64,000 bases of DNA from contig NC_089490.1 of assembly GCF_036850765.1 (NCBI RefSeq), positions 278,146,482-278,210,481 on the forward strand, given 5' to 3'. Positions within the stretch are counted from its first letter, which is position 1; each line of letters opens with the position of its first letter. Below are positions 35,602-48,670 of this stretch, piece after piece. This stretch comes from Saccopteryx bilineata. Its lineage: Eukaryota; Chordata; Mammalia; Chiroptera; Emballonuridae. The notes beneath the pieces were generated by a model. The model saw only the letters and a program-made list of their open reading frames with translations, was not told where the DNA came from and searched no databases. Both the position numbers and the translations under genes were made by a program.

Positions 35602-36079
35602 CATAGAAGTAAAGACTGTCTCGAACTCAGCATGTTCTTGCTGTTCATGAGCTGCTCACTGGTAGGGCGGCCTGCTAGGACTCAGACACATAGGACTGTG
35701 TTGGCTTTGAGGAGAGCTAGGTAGCATCCCACTCACTGCCCCACTGAAATGCTACCACAGGTGATGAATGACACACGGACTAGCCTGAACCTGCAGCTCC
35801 CATGCACACCCACCACTGGACAGTATCATCCTACAGCTGAGCAAACCCACAGGCCTTTCTTCCTCCACTCTCACTGCTCGGGGCCAGTTCACTGCCAAGC
35901 CCTGCTGACACTCTGCTTCTTTACCTCTCGGTGTGATGACTCTGCCCTCTGCCCACGCCACTTTACTCAGAGCTACACCATCTCTGCTTGAACTGCTTCA
36001 CAAATCTGTCTGCCTCCACGTCTCCCTCTCTCAGCCAGGTCTGTCCCCACGCTGAAGCCAGAATGCACTTCAGACTTCA
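35602..36079. other. Unassigned sequence, possibly the start of the L2
   Basis: C-rich sequence continuous with the L2 that follows, but with no clear L2 phrase. Confidence 0.4.
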
Positions 36080-36597
36080 GGAAACACACATTTGAATATG
36101 GCACGTCGCCCTCAGGGCCCCTGCTTCCTCATATTTGCTGTTCTCATGGTGACAGCTAACATCCCAGAGTCTGCCCCACCATGTTCAGCTTCAACATCCT
36201 GCTCTCTGCACTCAGCGGTGGTGGCCGTCCCTCTGTGTCTTCTTCTGGGCTCCCTCTGCCCAGGCATTTGTACACTTACATTTCTGGGATGCTCCTTCAG
36301 TGCTCTTTATTTCACAAATTGTTACTTATTTTTCAAGTCCAATTAAGTTACCCTTTTCCTGGAAAGTGTTGCTTGACCTGTGAAAAGGTCATAGTCCCCA
36401 GTATATATTCACATGGTACCATGCGTGTCTCTTTGTAGCACTTAAATGATTTTTATTCTATCTTTGTGTCATTTTTTCAATAAGTGACTGTCTTATCCAT
36501 GAGCCTAGAAGCTTCTGGTAGGCAGGATCTGTCTGCTTTTGCAAATCATGGTGCCCTGGTCTTCAATCCACTTGTTGACATATCATTGACACACTTC
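36080..36597 (+). repeat. L2 fragment, sense
   Basis: TTTCTGGGATGCTCCTTCAG, AAGTCCAATTAAGTTACCC and CTTCTGGTAGGCAGGATCTG appear in L2 order. It meets an antisense L2 end to end near 36598. Confidence 0.65.
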
Positions 36598-37290
36598 TTT
36601 ATTCATTCAACAAGCTAGCACTGTGCTAAGCTCTGGAGCTTAAATACTAAACTAGACATGCCAGGCCCTTCCTGCACAAAGTTTACATTTTAGTGCAAAA
36701 GATACTACAACAAATAAACACAATAATTAGAGATTGGGATGTTTAAAAATGAGGAATGCTATGACAGAGAGTAATGGAAGGGTTTATCAAGGAGCTGGCA
36801 AAGAGCTGTTGGAGCAAGTGAAGTGGCAATTGAGGCCTAATGAATGAGAAAGGCCAGATGTGCACAAACTGGGAAGACTGTTCCAGGTATGGGGAAGCTA
36901 AGCGCCAAGACCCTGAAGCAAGATCAGGAGTGGCCTTCAGAGATGTGTCCAGAAGGCCAGTGTTCTAGGAGTGCTCAGGGAAATGGGAGTTTGTGATACA
37001 GTTGGAAACATCAAAAGGAACCAGCCTGGGAAGGAAGCATCTGGATGTGATTTTGAGTGACACGGGAAGTCAATGAGAAGACTCAGGCAGAGGCTAACGA
37101 GGTCCAGTTCCCCTTTTCTGAGGCTTCATGGAGAAGGGGCAGCAGGGAAACAGGACCAGGGGGAGTCAGGCAGCCACAGCAGAGGGGGCTTGGGATAGGG
37201 TAGAGCCATGGGAACATGGTCAGGAGGAAAGGAAGGAAACAGGTTTCAGAGGCGAAGACAGGAGTCTGGGGTGCCTTCAAGGATTCTGGT
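36598..37290 (-). repeat. L2, antisense
   Basis: TTATTCATTCAACAAGCTAG, GCACTGTGCTAAGCTCTGG, AAAGTTTACATTTTAGTGC and further CCTGAAGCAAGATCAGGAG-type phrases follow the antisense L2 3' part for several hundred bp. Confidence 0.8.
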
Positions 37291-37687
37291 TATAATAAAT
37301 GAGTAGAGGATAGTCCCATTTACTGACATGGGAAAGATTGTTGAGAAAAAATAGATAAGTGGATGACTAAGAAAACAATCTAATATTCAAAATAAATATT
37401 CAAGTATCACAATAAGGGAGGATGAGGCTCCAGGGTAAGAAGTAATTAATTAAGCATATTTCTCCATTATGAGTCAGGGTTGTACAGAGAAATGAACCAA
37501 TAGGCTATGGAGATATATGTATACATTATGGGGATATATATATTAGCTTATAGTTGGAGAGACTGAGGAGTTGAACATCTTTAGGGCAGATCAGTAGGCT
37601 AGAAACTCAGGCAGAAGTTGACACTGAAGTCTTGAGTCAAAATTTCTTCTTCCTAGGGAAACCTCAAGGTTTTCCTTTTCTTTTCTT
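37291..37687. other. Unassigned sequence
   Basis: AT-rich spacer without a recognised element. Confidence 0.4.
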
Positions 37688-37705
37688 AAAGACTTCAACT
37701 GATTG

Positions 37706-38034
37706 CCTGACCAGGCAGTGGTGCAGTGGATAGAGCGTCGGACTGGGACCCAGAGGACCCAGGTTGGAAACCCCAAGGTTGCTGTCTTGAGCTCAGGCTC
37801 TTCTGGTTTAAGCAAGGCTCACCAGCTGGAGCCCAAGGTCGCTGGTTTGAGCAAGGAGTCACTCACTCTGCTGTAGACACCCCCCCCCCCAATCAAGGCA
37901 CATATGAGAAAACAATCAATGACCAACTAAGGTGCCGCAAGTAAAAATGGATGCTTCTCATCTCTCTCCCTTCCTGTCTGTCTTTATCTGTCCCTCTCTC
38001 TGTCTCTGTCTCTGACTCACACACACATACACAA
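37706..38034 (+). mobile_element. tRNA-derived SINE, type 1, sense
   Basis: Head CCTGACCAGGCAGTGGTGCA, B-box-like GGTTGGAAACC, CACATATGAGAAAACAATCA block and a CT-rich 3' part ending in a CA-rich tail. An 18-bp perfect TSD (AAAGACTTCAACTGATTG) is at 37688-37705 and 38035-38052. A long C tract lies near 37877-37890, at the same internal position as in the copy at 2873. Confidence 0.98.
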
Positions 38035-38052
38035 AAAGACTTCAACTGATTG

Positions 38053-39284
38053 AATGAGGCCCTCGCACAAACCTTCTTTATTTATAGTCAACTGATTGTA
38101 GACGTTAACCACTTCAAACATAAAATGTTCTTCATAGCAAAACCTAGGTTAGTGTTTGGTTAAATAACTGGATACTATAGCCTAACTAAGCTGACCTATA
38201 CAAATAATTATTGCAAGTCCAAATGTTTGTCCGATAGAAACCATTAGACTTACTAATGGTCTGACTCTGGGGCTGGCACACTGCCATCCATGGGACAGAT
38301 AAAGCACTTTGGAATACAACCACCATCCCTTTGAACTTGCCTATGGTTGCTTTTTCTGTGACAAATACGGAGCTGAGCAGTTGTGACAGAGACCAAATAA
38401 CCCAAAAGCATAAAATATTTACCATCTATCTGGCCCTTCACAGAAAATGTTTGCGGAGTTACTCAAGCAAGATAATACTTATTGGAAAAGACTGAGGATT
38501 CAAAATAGTTAACAGGTCTGAAACCAGCGAGGATCTGGGAAAATTTTAAAGGAATAGTCAAATGTGACATTGGGGAGAAGAAACCCAAACATTTGCATTT
38601 AGCTTTAAAGCAGCTTACAGTCTAGTTGGGCAGCTATTACCTCACTGCTCAAAAATGGAAGCTTGGGGCCTCTGGGTGTAAAACTGACCACTAATAAATC
38701 CCACGCACAGGACGCAGCAATTTGTATGTGCAAGGGAATAGCGCCTGGAAGGCAAAACACAGCCAACTTGCTTAATTTCGCAAGTAGCAATTGGGCTCAG
38801 GTTTTTACCTAATTTTTAAGCTGCTTATCATCACCTCCGAAGAGAGAAAAAAGTACCTTCAGAAAACTGCATTGCTTTTTTTTCTAACATGAGCGTATTA
38901 TGAAGTTTTAAACTTTAATGAAGTAGTTTTCCTTTTCACATAACCATTCCTAAATTTTGTCTACCACCGGGTAGCTTGAAATATTTTGTCCTATCAGCAG
39001 AAACTTTCCCCTTTACCTTCCTTTGTTTTGGAACAAACTTTGCTGAAACAAACTAACTCTAGGATTTCGATTTATTACCCTGTGCCTCAACCAAAATAAT
39101 GCTTGTTTGAAAACCTCCTTTAAATACTGACTGAAAAGAAAATCTATAAGGTTTTTTTATTGCCAAAGTGTGAGAAAATATGTAATAACACAGACACCTG
39201 ATTAAAAAAAATTAATTTTTACAGAGACAAAAGACCTTACAATGCTTGGTCAAATAAAAATAACTAATAGTTTGTTTACCATGC
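38053..39284. other. Unassigned sequence
   Basis: No recognised repeat, exon or RNA; AT-rich with a few homopolymer runs. Confidence 0.4.
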
Positions 39285-39440
39285 AGTGTACCCTCACTAT
39301 CTGCCAAGTGCTAGACTATGTGTTCCTCCTGCACACCCCCCATAATTCCTATAGCAATCCTGAGAGGTGCATATATATTTGCCTCGGGTTTACAGTCCAA
39401 GGCAACCCGGCCTGAAAGCCAGGCCCACCTGCTCCTCAAG
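39285..39440 (-). repeat. MIR SINE, antisense
   Basis: CACTATCTGCCAAGTGCTAG, TATAGCAATCCTGAGAGGTG and GGTTTACAGTCCAAGGCAAC run in reverse MIR order. Confidence 0.7.
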
Positions 39441-39579
39441 CCCACACCCAATCCTGGCTGCGAAGCTCCAACCCTAACTGAAGATAGAGATTGCTATTCC
39501 AAAATAGTAAAGCTTATAATTCTATTCCTTTTGACTGGCCTGAATAGGGTTTATTTCTATTTAGGGATATAACATTTTT

Positions 39580-39745
39580 GTATGGCATTTATTTATTTTT
39601 AAATAAATTTATTGGTGTGACATTGTTCAATAAGATTAGATAGGTTTTGAGTATACAATTCTATAATACATCATCTGTATATTTTATCGTGAGCCCACCA
39701 CCCAAGGTCAAATCTTTTGTCACCATATATTTGGTCCCCAAGGAA
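39580..39745 (-). mobile_element. L1 3' end, antisense
   Basis: TAAATTTATTGGTGTGACAT with the reversed A-rich tail, then GAGCCCACCACCCAAGGTCA. This is a truncated L1 3' UTR variant. Confidence 0.75.
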
Positions 39746-40735
39746 TATAACGTTTTAACAAATGTGTGCTTTCACAGAACCTGCAAAGTTATCCCACATC
39801 CCACATCTCTGCACTGTGTGTAGAGCCCTGAAACCACCGTCTTACCCCCAGTTACTGATCCACTTTCCCAATGGGTGACAGATAAGACACAAGCATCTTA
39901 GGACCTGAGCATCTAGTTTTCTCTGTCACCCTGGCCAAGGCTCCATTATCCCAGTTTGCAGACCTACAGTTTTCTTGTTGCTTATACTGAAAACTCCTCA
40001 TAAGCCCTTTCATGTTATTTGCATTTTAACTAGTTCCACCTTATGTTAGAATTAGCTCTCAGTGCACAGTTTTATACTGAAACATCTGAGTGTTTCACTG
40101 CTTCTCCAAAGCTTTATACAAGTACTGCTGAAACTGGAACCCCTAACCAATGTCCCTCTCTTTCTTCTTCACTTACCATGGCAAAGTCAGAATTTATTCT
40201 TGAGAAACCCCAACTTTGCTGAAAAAGCCTTGCCCTACTGTTCCCTGGCAGTGGAGCCATGGGAAGACACAAATACGCATGTGTCATTAAGCCACTCACA
40301 CTCCCTCTCACTTGGGTCCAGGTCCAGCCACAGGCCTCACCTGCTCTCTTGTGAAGCCGACCAGAGTTGAGAGGGGGTGGGTCAACACCCTGGCCACCTC
40401 CACCCTCTTGTGGGATAACTCAAGGAGTATCTTATACACCATCACCTAGATTTCCCAGTGGGGTTGTGCTCCATTTGGCCACAGTGGGAACTTGCTTGGG
40501 AATGTACCATCATCCCTTTTGTTCCTAGAAAAACTCACTTCTGACCAGGTGGTTCTTGGGATAGTCAACAAAGTACTTGTGTTGAAACCCTTGTCTCAGG
40601 ACCTCCTGGCAAATCCAAATTATGTCAGCATGATCCATAACAAACTTCAACTCTTCACTTTCTCTTTTTGAACAGTCTATTATTTCAGTCCTGAGTTCCA
40701 TCCAATAAAGTCTTGTGGATAAGACTTCAGGGCCC
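39746..40735. other. Unassigned sequence
   Basis: No recognised repeat or exon. ORF 40062-40370 lacks recognised motifs. Confidence 0.4.
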
Positions 40736-41090
40736 CCTGACCAGGCAGTGGCACAGAGGATAGAGCATCACCCTGGGATGCTGAGGACCCTGGTTCAAAA
40801 CCCCGAGGTTGCTGGCCTGAGTGCAGCTCGAGCACGGGCTCACCAGCTTGAGCACAGGGTTGCCAGCTTGAGTGTGGGATCATAGACATGACCCCATGGT
40901 TGCTGGCTGGAGCCCAAGGTCACTGGCTTGAGCAAGGGGTCACCAGCTTGGCTGGAGCCCCCTGGTCAAGGCACATATGAGAAAGCAATCAATGCACAAC
41001 TAAGGTGCCGCAACTATGAGTTGATGCTTCTCATCTTTCTCACTTCCTGTCTTTCTGTCTCTATATGTCCCCTCCCCCTAAAAAAAAAAA
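40736..41090 (+). mobile_element. tRNA-derived SINE, type 1 (long form), sense
   Basis: CCTGACCAGGCAGTGGCACA head, GGTTCAAAACCCCGAGG B-box region, then several GCCAGCTTGAGC-like units and GGATCATAGACATGACCCCA, giving a longer middle than the copies at 2873 and 37706. The CACATATGAGAAAGCAATCA block and an A tail complete it. No clean TSD. Confidence 0.93.
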
Positions 41091-43984
41091 TACTTGAGAA
41101 CCTAGCAAAAAGGCTGTGTACCTGCACTCTGCACAGAAGAGGTAATCTCTCTGAGACATTACATACAAGGTCACAGGAAATGAGGCTGGCAGGAACGGCC
41201 CTGCCCTTCTCACTCCTGCCCTCAGTAATAGGTTTCCTTGCACGCTGTTCACACCTGGCCCTTTATTCAATTCTTTCCATTCATTTGTTTTGAGACCTCC
41301 ATTTCAGCAATTCCACATTTCTCTCTACTATTTTTTTTTTACTGTTTCAGAGTATTTATTGGGGTTGTATAAATGGACAAATGATTGAGCAGGAGATGCC
41401 GTTATTACCATGGATTCTGAGAACAAGCAGCAGCCCTGGCTCTTTTCAAATGGCAACGTGGACAAACTGAATGGGCAGGACACTGTGACATGCAGCTGGA
41501 TGATTTGTTATTCACATGGAATAAGCTAGCAGTATTCCACGGCTCTGTAGCCGTGGCTCAATTAACCTTTCTAGGGAGAAGTCAGAGCTGACTCTCATCA
41601 GTGGGCTGGCTCTAATTAGATTCCTTTACTTGGGCGTATTTTGTCTCATCATGATGCTATTTCCATAAAAGGGGTCTGTGTTTCCAGGATGACACAGAGA
41701 AGAACATGCACAGGGCAGTTTTTATTTATCTCTTCCCATCTGGTTGGAGACCCACGTTGCTCTAGCCAGCCTCACTCTGGTGGTTAAAAGAATGTGTTAT
41801 TTCACAACTCTGCCTTTTTTTCTGCTCCTATTCCTCTCCCTCTCCTCCTCCTTCCCTTCTCCCCATCTCTCTCTCTCCTGCAAGCTGAGTAATAGGACAT
41901 TTTTAAAATTTCCCCCAAATTACTACTTTTCCAAGAGTTATTGCCATCCCATTCTCAGAGTTTCTGTCTAAAGGTAAGAACCTGATCTGAGCAGGGCTAC
42001 TGCTGAGAATGAGAAAGCTGTCTCTGTATGCCCTGAGCCGGGGGAGTAACGTTTGGACCCTGGTAGCTCCCTTGGTGCCTGGTAAATGACAGAAGAGGAG
42101 GAAGCAGACAGGAGAGAGTTAGTCAAAGAAAAGGGCATCGCTGAGGGTCAAGTCCCTGGCTCCAAACTTTCCAGAGGACAAAGCACATTCCTTACTTTGG
42201 GTTGCAAAATGAATCTATAAATTTCTAATAGTATCACCTTTATTTAGTCTCTTTTGAGACTGGCTTCTGGCACTAGCCAATCTAGCAACGATTATTATAT
42301 TTAAGCATAGTAAAACATTATTATATTTCTATTTCTTTAGGTCACTAATGGGCAACCAGACTGCTGGCTGATGAACCAGTTTATGCTAAAGTAGTATGGG
42401 GAATAGAGTGATTGCACTATCCTTTCTGATATCAACATTGTCTCGAAATCTGATTTTTAATGTTTTGATTCAAAGTAATGACTAATAAACCAAATGTCAG
42501 CTGCGGGAAGCCCATAGAGAACCAGCGTTAGTGCAGGTGGGTCTTAGACTACCCTCAGCCTTCCCTAGGTGCCTTGCTCCCTCTGTGCACATATGCCAAG
42601 GCTTGATTTCCATTTTTCCCCCCTCACACTATAGAGAAGCTTTGCCAGCAATTCCCAAGTCAAGCTGCTGGGAAAAGTCAATCTAACATCATCATATTTT
42701 TTCTGGCTATTTTATCTCAGTTTGGGAAAAAAAAAAAAAAAAGGCTTCTTCAATGCCTACTTCTAGAAAAAGCTAACCAGAAATCAGAAACATAGAAGTC
42801 TGTCTTTAGCCGCTTCAGTGAGGAGCGAGGTCACTTTGCTTCCATGCCCTTCTTTTCCCAAGAGGCAATTGATGTTCCCTATGTCATGGGCACATGCCCC
42901 CTTGTACCTGTGAGTCCACATGCAGTTGTCTCTCCACTTTGGTGCTATTTTTTTTCTGGTGCAGGGGCAGCTCTGGAGGCCACAGTGAACAGTGTCATGG
43001 CTCTCTGGCCCCTGTCGCCTTCTCCAGCCCTGGAGAGGGCACTCTACAGGTTGGGTTGTCCACAGTGCAGGGAGCATTACCTAACCTGCCACCGGAGGGA
43101 CTACTTACTGGGCACTGGGAGACCCAAACTCCAGTCCAGATTACTCACTTGAAATAAAGTTTGTAAAACCGAGGACTAATAAATAATAATATTTTTAAAG
43201 TAGTTACGATTATAATAAGCCCTCTTAACCCATACTAGCATTAAAAATAAACACTGCTGGAATGTACTCTGCCGATCTTGGTGATACACAGCTTGTTACA
43301 TCTTAGTTGCTTAATCTGTAAAACATGAGTAGGATGCCTAACAATTCCTTGGAATTATGGTGAAAATTATTCATGCAAAAATTATATTTAAAGATTCAAG
43401 CATAAAGGGTCTTTTAATGCTTAAAATCTCCTTCTTATGTCCTTCCATTTGCCTTTTTTCAAGAGCTGGTGGCAGAAGCTTTTCTAACTCTGAATACATG
43501 AGCGTAACTTGAAATCAAGAGATTTAGGATATCTCTAAATCAAGAATGAGTCTTATAACCAAAGCCTTGTCATAGCTTAACTGGCAGCATTTTTTTTTCT
43601 TAAAATACATAAAATAATGGTGCATTTTATAACCAGTGGTATTTCAGATTCTATGAAATACAGCAACTAAATGAATCCTTCCAGAATTCAAGGTCTTTTT
43701 AAAAGCAGGTTAACTTTAGTATTGGATGTAATGAGTATCTCAGTAGCTTTCCCCAGAGTCTGCAGAAATTGCATCTCGTGGGCCTACTCCTGTGGTTGAG
43801 AGGGATTCTAGAGACCATGGAGCCCATGTTCCTCAGGGATGTTCCCTGCCGATAGAATGTTAACAAAAAAGGATCCCACTGTTGAATAAGTTTGGGAAAT
43901 GTGTGTCAAAGTTTTCTCAGACAGTTGATGACACTAATATAAACTATGCATTTGTGAAGAGTGTTCTAGTGTTCAGGACTCCTG
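41091..43984. other. Repeat-poor sequence
   Basis: About 2.9 kb with almost no recognisable transposon. A poly-A run of 17 lies near 42727-42743. The segment 41500-41700 is AT-rich with TCTAATTAGATTCC-type palindromic TAATTA cores and may be conserved non-coding. No exon recognised; ORFs at 42784-43157 on both strands lack motifs. Confidence 0.45.
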
Positions 43985-44155
43985 TCACTTATTTTCCCAA
44001 GACTGATTTGTAGGTGAATGGAAGTGCTGAGAAAACGAGGCCCTGAGAGGTTAAACAATTTGCCCCAGAGACCCCGATAATAAGCCCAGTCAGGAACGCA
44101 GTCCGGTCTTCCGATTCCCGCTCCAGTGCTTCCGCCACGCAGCCCTATATTGTGC
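43985..44155 (-). repeat. MIR SINE, antisense
   Basis: GAGGCCCTGAGAGGTTAAAC, CAATTTGCCCCAGAGACC and GTCTTCCGATTCCCGCTCCA correspond to the reverse complement of the MIR core and 5' part. Confidence 0.75.
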
Positions 44156-44810
44156 GTCATTTTTCAATGGAATTAATGAGGCGCCACGGGGCAGTTATCT
44201 CTGGCCTAATGCAATTCCCTAAGAATTTCAAAACTAACAAATTAATGCAACCTGGTTAAAGACAAATTTGCATTACAGGTCAACAACCAGCGAACTTGGG
44301 GAGTTTTTCAGTGCACTGTAATGTCCATTGGAATTTGTCACCGAACTGCCTTCCGAGACCCCAGGGTCGCTGCTGGAGCACCCATGCACTTCAGAGCAGG
44401 TGGAGGTTGAGAGACAGAAGTTAAGAGACAATCAGGGACACCTCCTATTAGCACAATCCCAGAGCCTTGACTCTGACAGAAGTCTAGAGCAGGTAACACC
44501 CATAGCGGGCCTAATGCTGCTGGCTTTATGACTCCTCTTCTGATTATGAAAATATCCTTATTACACTGCACTGCACCATCATCATTTGCATTTTTATTGT
44601 TTTCACTCAAAAGCTTCTAAGTTATTTAGATAAGCACCATTAAACAAAAATCTGAGTAATTAGCTCTTCTGATGCATCCTGGTGGCGGCAGAGGAACTCA
44701 AAGACGGTTATTAACAATGCAATCAGTCCCAGGTGGGCCTTATTATAAACAGAGCTTAGCCCCAAAGCAACCTCTCATTAAATCCTGAACAGGAATGAGG
44801 TCTTTTCCTC
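44156..44810. promoter_or_regulatory. Candidate conserved non-coding element
   Basis: Free of recognised transposons. It holds two ATTTGCAT octamers (44266-44273 and 44584-44591), a TAATTAG core at 44657-44663, TTAATG elements and a CAGGTG E-box-like site near 44730. This fits developmental enhancers bound by POU and homeodomain factors, but such short motifs are common by chance. Conservation cannot be judged without an alignment. Confidence 0.35.
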
Positions 44811-46890
44811 TTCCTATGCCATTCTTCATCCCCATCCCTGCCACTTGGGTAAGATCATTATGTCCTTCCTTCCACCGAAACCCCACAAATCACTGCTAAT
44901 GTGAGCCCCCGGGGGCGGGTGGCCAGGAGACCATCACACTCTTCCCGTTTGTCTTCTCAGCTGCACAGAACTTAAAAATCAGAAGGGGAATTCGGATCAG
45001 CTACCTGATCCTCTCATTTGAGTAAGCAGAGATTTAAGTAAATTCAGAGATTTCCCGAGGCCCACGGCTGGTCAGTGGGACCCACATCTCCCATCTCCTG
45101 TTTTAATCTACAACACTAGCGGCATAGAAATGTCACACTGTCAGTCCTCAGCAAAACAACTGTCCTCCCCTTTAATACTTGTAAGCTTCATGTCAGTCTC
45201 CCTAACATAACATTTACTTGCTTTGCCAGCAATGTGCTGACACAGAAAAAACACAAGTTTTTCTCTTTTTTTTGAGGGGGTGGCACCACAAATATTTCAA
45301 AAAAGCAAAATAGCTTTGAATTTAACCCTCACTTCCTCATTTTTCTCACTTCAATCACTTAAACGGGTAAGGAAAAAAAAGTTGCAATGTTTAATATTGA
45401 TTTTCTTAACAAAGGAAAACACTTCGGTATTTTTTTCTTCATAAATGGGTTTTATTTTAAGTCAAATTCCCGCTGTCACATATGCCACATTAATAACTGC
45501 GTGTGCCGTGAAGACTTGCAAGAGAAGTGTCATCAGTTTGGCGAGGCTTCGCTGAATCTAAGTCAGTGTCATTCACAGGGAAGGATGAACATCTCTACCT
45601 GTCAGAAGCCGAAATGGCAAGGGAAGAGAAAACCCAAAAGATAAATGGAAGATGCAGGTCTAGATTAGGCTTGAAAAGGGGAAGGTGATGAGGGAGGGAG
45701 TCAGACAGACAAGAACCAATGAGAAGCGTAAACTTGAATTTGCTGACCCATGAAAGCCACAGGTAATGCGGAAAAACGCCTGAGCTCAGTTCTTTTCTGT
45801 TTGCTTCAACCAGACAACCCACAAAAGAGACTGTGTTGGCAGAAAGTTCCAGATTAACTCAACCAACTGTATGGTTTGTTTTTACCATTAATTAGTGCCA
45901 GAGGCAACTCCCTTTCTCTCTCTCTCCCAGGATTCTCCTCTGGATGCTAATGAAGTCGAGAAAATTCTAAGTTTCACAGTCTCAGTTGAGCAGTGCTATT
46001 CTTTCCCACTGGCAATAAGGAAAAAATAAATTAACTTGGAGGATTTCTTGATGGGAACAGTTTACCATCAAACGCCCCACTGTTGACAAAATCATCGTAA
46101 CTGTCACTTTGTGCCTCCCTGCCAACTGCATAATTAGTGTCATTACCAGTAAGTCATGAAAATATAAATGAGTGTGGATTATACAACACCAAATTGCACA
46201 AATATGAATGTTTTATGGAACCTCAGCAATGTCACAAATCGTACATGACATGCAATTGGCACTTGCTTCTGAAGGATCTTAGGCTCTCTCACACACCCTC
46301 CTGTGATATAGCTTTTGAAACATATTTCTGGGTGGATATTACTGAAGGCAAGTGATGAGAAGGAGAGGAGGGGAAAATATTCCATTTGGAACTGATTGTA
46401 AAAATACATAAAATTGTTAGCACATTTTTATGTTTAGGATATGCACTTTCATTTTTACATTTCCCTAAATGGAATATAATTTCAAAGAAAATATTTTTTA
46501 AATAATAACATGTAAAGCCACATGCATCTAATTTTGCATCACCTACTTACTCTTCTGGACCATTCATATTTGAATGCTTTAGTGGAAATGTTACTGCAGA
46601 CTGCTCTGCACCCAAGTTGCCTGTAATTTTTCCACCAGAAAGACATTCCTCCCCTCCCTTCTGCCCAAGACCAGCTCAGGACATGTGCTTTCTCCCTTCC
46701 TTGAACTTGAGCCTGGAACCTGGAAAGCACATACTTTGATACTTCTTAGACTCTAAGATATGACTAGCAAATTCTATGTGTTTGTGTTAATCATACCTCT
46801 TTAATTTCCATACCTCGGCAAAGCCTCCCCTTCTCAGTGTCATAGGCATGCCTTAAATATGTAAGAAGAATCATTAAATTAAATGCCATG
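44811..46890. other. Repeat-poor sequence, possible further conserved elements
   Basis: Contains only a weak antisense MIR-like piece near 45000-45090. Segments 45330-45640 and 45840-46330 have balanced, non-repetitive composition with AT-rich motif clusters such as CATAATTAGTGTCATTA near 46130. No coding exon recognised. Confidence 0.35.
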
Positions 46891-46986
46891 TGTAACGCGG
46901 GTGGCCGAGGCCAGGCAGGTTCACGTTGGATTTGGGCAGATGGTAGAAAAACTGTGGAGCCAGAAAAGTATTGGGCCTTTCTTTTT

Positions 46987-47919
46987 TTTTTAATAATTTT
47001 ATTTTTTTAATGGGGTGACATCAATAAATCAGGATACATATATTCAAAGATAACATGTCCAGGTTATCTTGTCGTTCAATTATGTTGCATACCCATCACC
47101 CAAAGTCAGATTGTCCTGTCACCTTCTATCTAGTTTTCTTTGTGCCCCTCCCCCTTCCCCTCTCCCTCTCCCCCCTCCCCCATAACCACCACACTCTTAT
47201 CAATGTCTCTTAGTCTCACTTTTATGTCCCACCTACGTATGGAATAACGCAGTTCCTGGTTTTTTCTGATTTACTTATTTCACTTCGTATAATGTTATCA
47301 AGATCCCACCATTTTGCTGTAAATGATCTGATGTCATCATTTCTTATGGCTGAGTAGTATTCCATAGTGTATATGTGCCATATCTTCTTTATCCAGTCAC
47401 CTATTGATGGGTTTTTTGGTTGTTTCCATGTCCTGGCCACTGTGAACAATGCTGCAATGAACATGGGGCTGCATGTGTCTTTACGTATCAATGTTTCTGA
47501 ATTTTTGGGGTATATACCCAGTAGAGGGATTGCTGGGTCATAAGGTAGTTCTATTTTCAGTTTTTTGAGGAACCACCATACTTTCTTCCATAATGGTTGT
47601 ACTACTTTACATTCCCACCAACAGTGTATGAGGGTTCCTTTTTCTCCACAGCCTCTCCAACATTTGCTATTACCTGTCTTGCTAATAATAGCTAATCTAA
47701 CAGGTGTGAGGTGGTATCTCATTGCAGTTTTGATTTGCATTTCTCTAATAACTAAAGAAGATGAGCATCTTTTCATATATCTGTTGGCCATTTGTATTTC
47801 TTCCTGGGAGAAGTGTCTGTTCATGTCCTCTTCCCATTTTTTTATGGATTGTTTGTTTGTTGTTGAGTTTTATGAGTTCTTTGTATATTTTGGATATTAG
47901 GCCCTTATCTGAGCTGTTG
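46987..47919 (-). mobile_element. 5'-truncated L1, antisense, inside LTR C
   Basis: Runs from the T-rich reversed tail through the 3' UTR to the ORF2 C-terminus. The TSD is GGGCCTTTCTTTTT (46973-46986) and GGGCCCTTCTTTTT (47920-47933), taken from the LTR. Its 3' UTR is nearly the same as the copies at 16101 and 4840, suggesting a single L1 family. Confidence 0.95.
47222..47824 (-). pseudogene. L1 ORF2 C-terminal remnant, open frame of 200 codons
   Basis: Contains the L1 cysteine-rich motif [18 protein letters not shown] (C-x3-C-x7-H-x4-C pattern), then [28 protein letters not shown] and [12 protein letters not shown], ending near the natural ORF2 stop. The endonuclease and polymerase domains were never present in this truncated copy. 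A one-base deletion just upstream of 47824 breaks the frame. It is the best preserved ORF2 tail in the window, but not a functional protein. Confidence 0.93.
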
Positions 47920-48194
47920 GGGCCCTTCTTTTTAATAAAGTCTCACAATGGTGGACAAGCACACAGGCAGGGGAAAACCTCGTCTCTGGTACACATACAG
48001 CAAAATGGCTCCTCACAGTGCCGGGCAGGCAATCCGCCATCCACAATCTCTCTTGAGAACAAGTGTCCATAGCCTTATATAGGCCATACACATATGATGC
48101 AGTCACACACTCACATACCAGTCAGGCAAAGGGCTTGCAGCTGGCAGCTGGCAGCTGGTAACCCCGTGATCAAGCCTAACACAGCTGCCCCACA

Positions 48195-48670
48195 CCATGT
48201 TCTTTAGTCTCTGTAGAAAATAAGATGGGGAGAGGACAATATTGGATATGCCCTCATATTCTTTATAGCAGGGTGAGATCACAACCCTGAAAACCAGAAG
48301 CGTCCACACACCACAAAGTAGTTATGTCCACTGAATCTTGCCAGTGTGAAGATTCAGTGGAATATAACTCCCTAATCAAGGAGATTATTTATTACAAGCT
48401 TGGACATATACCGAGGAGCTGCTGGGTCTCACATTGTAACAGATTATCAGCTCCATGAGGAAAGAAAGTTGGCTGGTTGTTCATAGCTGTGGTGGGCAGA
48501 ATAATGGCCCTGGAAGATGTCCACATCTTAATCTCTGGAATCTGTTACTGTGTCAAATTACATACAAGGCAAAAACAAAACACTAAGCACAAATTTTAGC
48601 ATCAAATCAAGATCCAGAATTTAAATGCCTTTCCCATTTAAATTCTTCATTATGATTCTGTTATTACACC
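48195..48670. other. Spacer between LTR C and LTR D
   Basis: About 475 bp. A short piece at 48485-48575 (GGTGGGCAGAATAATGGCCC, then AGATGTCCACATCTTAATC) resembles the start of an MLT1-like LTR in sense orientation. The rest is unassigned. Confidence 0.5.

Larger units (their letters stand above)
46891..48194 (-). mobile_element. Endogenous retrovirus-type solo LTR (C), antisense, split by an L1
   Basis: On the minus strand it starts TGTGGGGCAGCTGTG and ends CACCCGCGTTACA. A 5-bp TSD, CCATG, lies at 46886-46890 and 48195-48199. Without the L1 at 46987-47919 the LTR is about 357 bp, matching LTR D. It contains ATTGTGAGACTTTATTAAA, similar to the polyadenylation region of D. Solo, non-coding. 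Confidence 0.95.
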
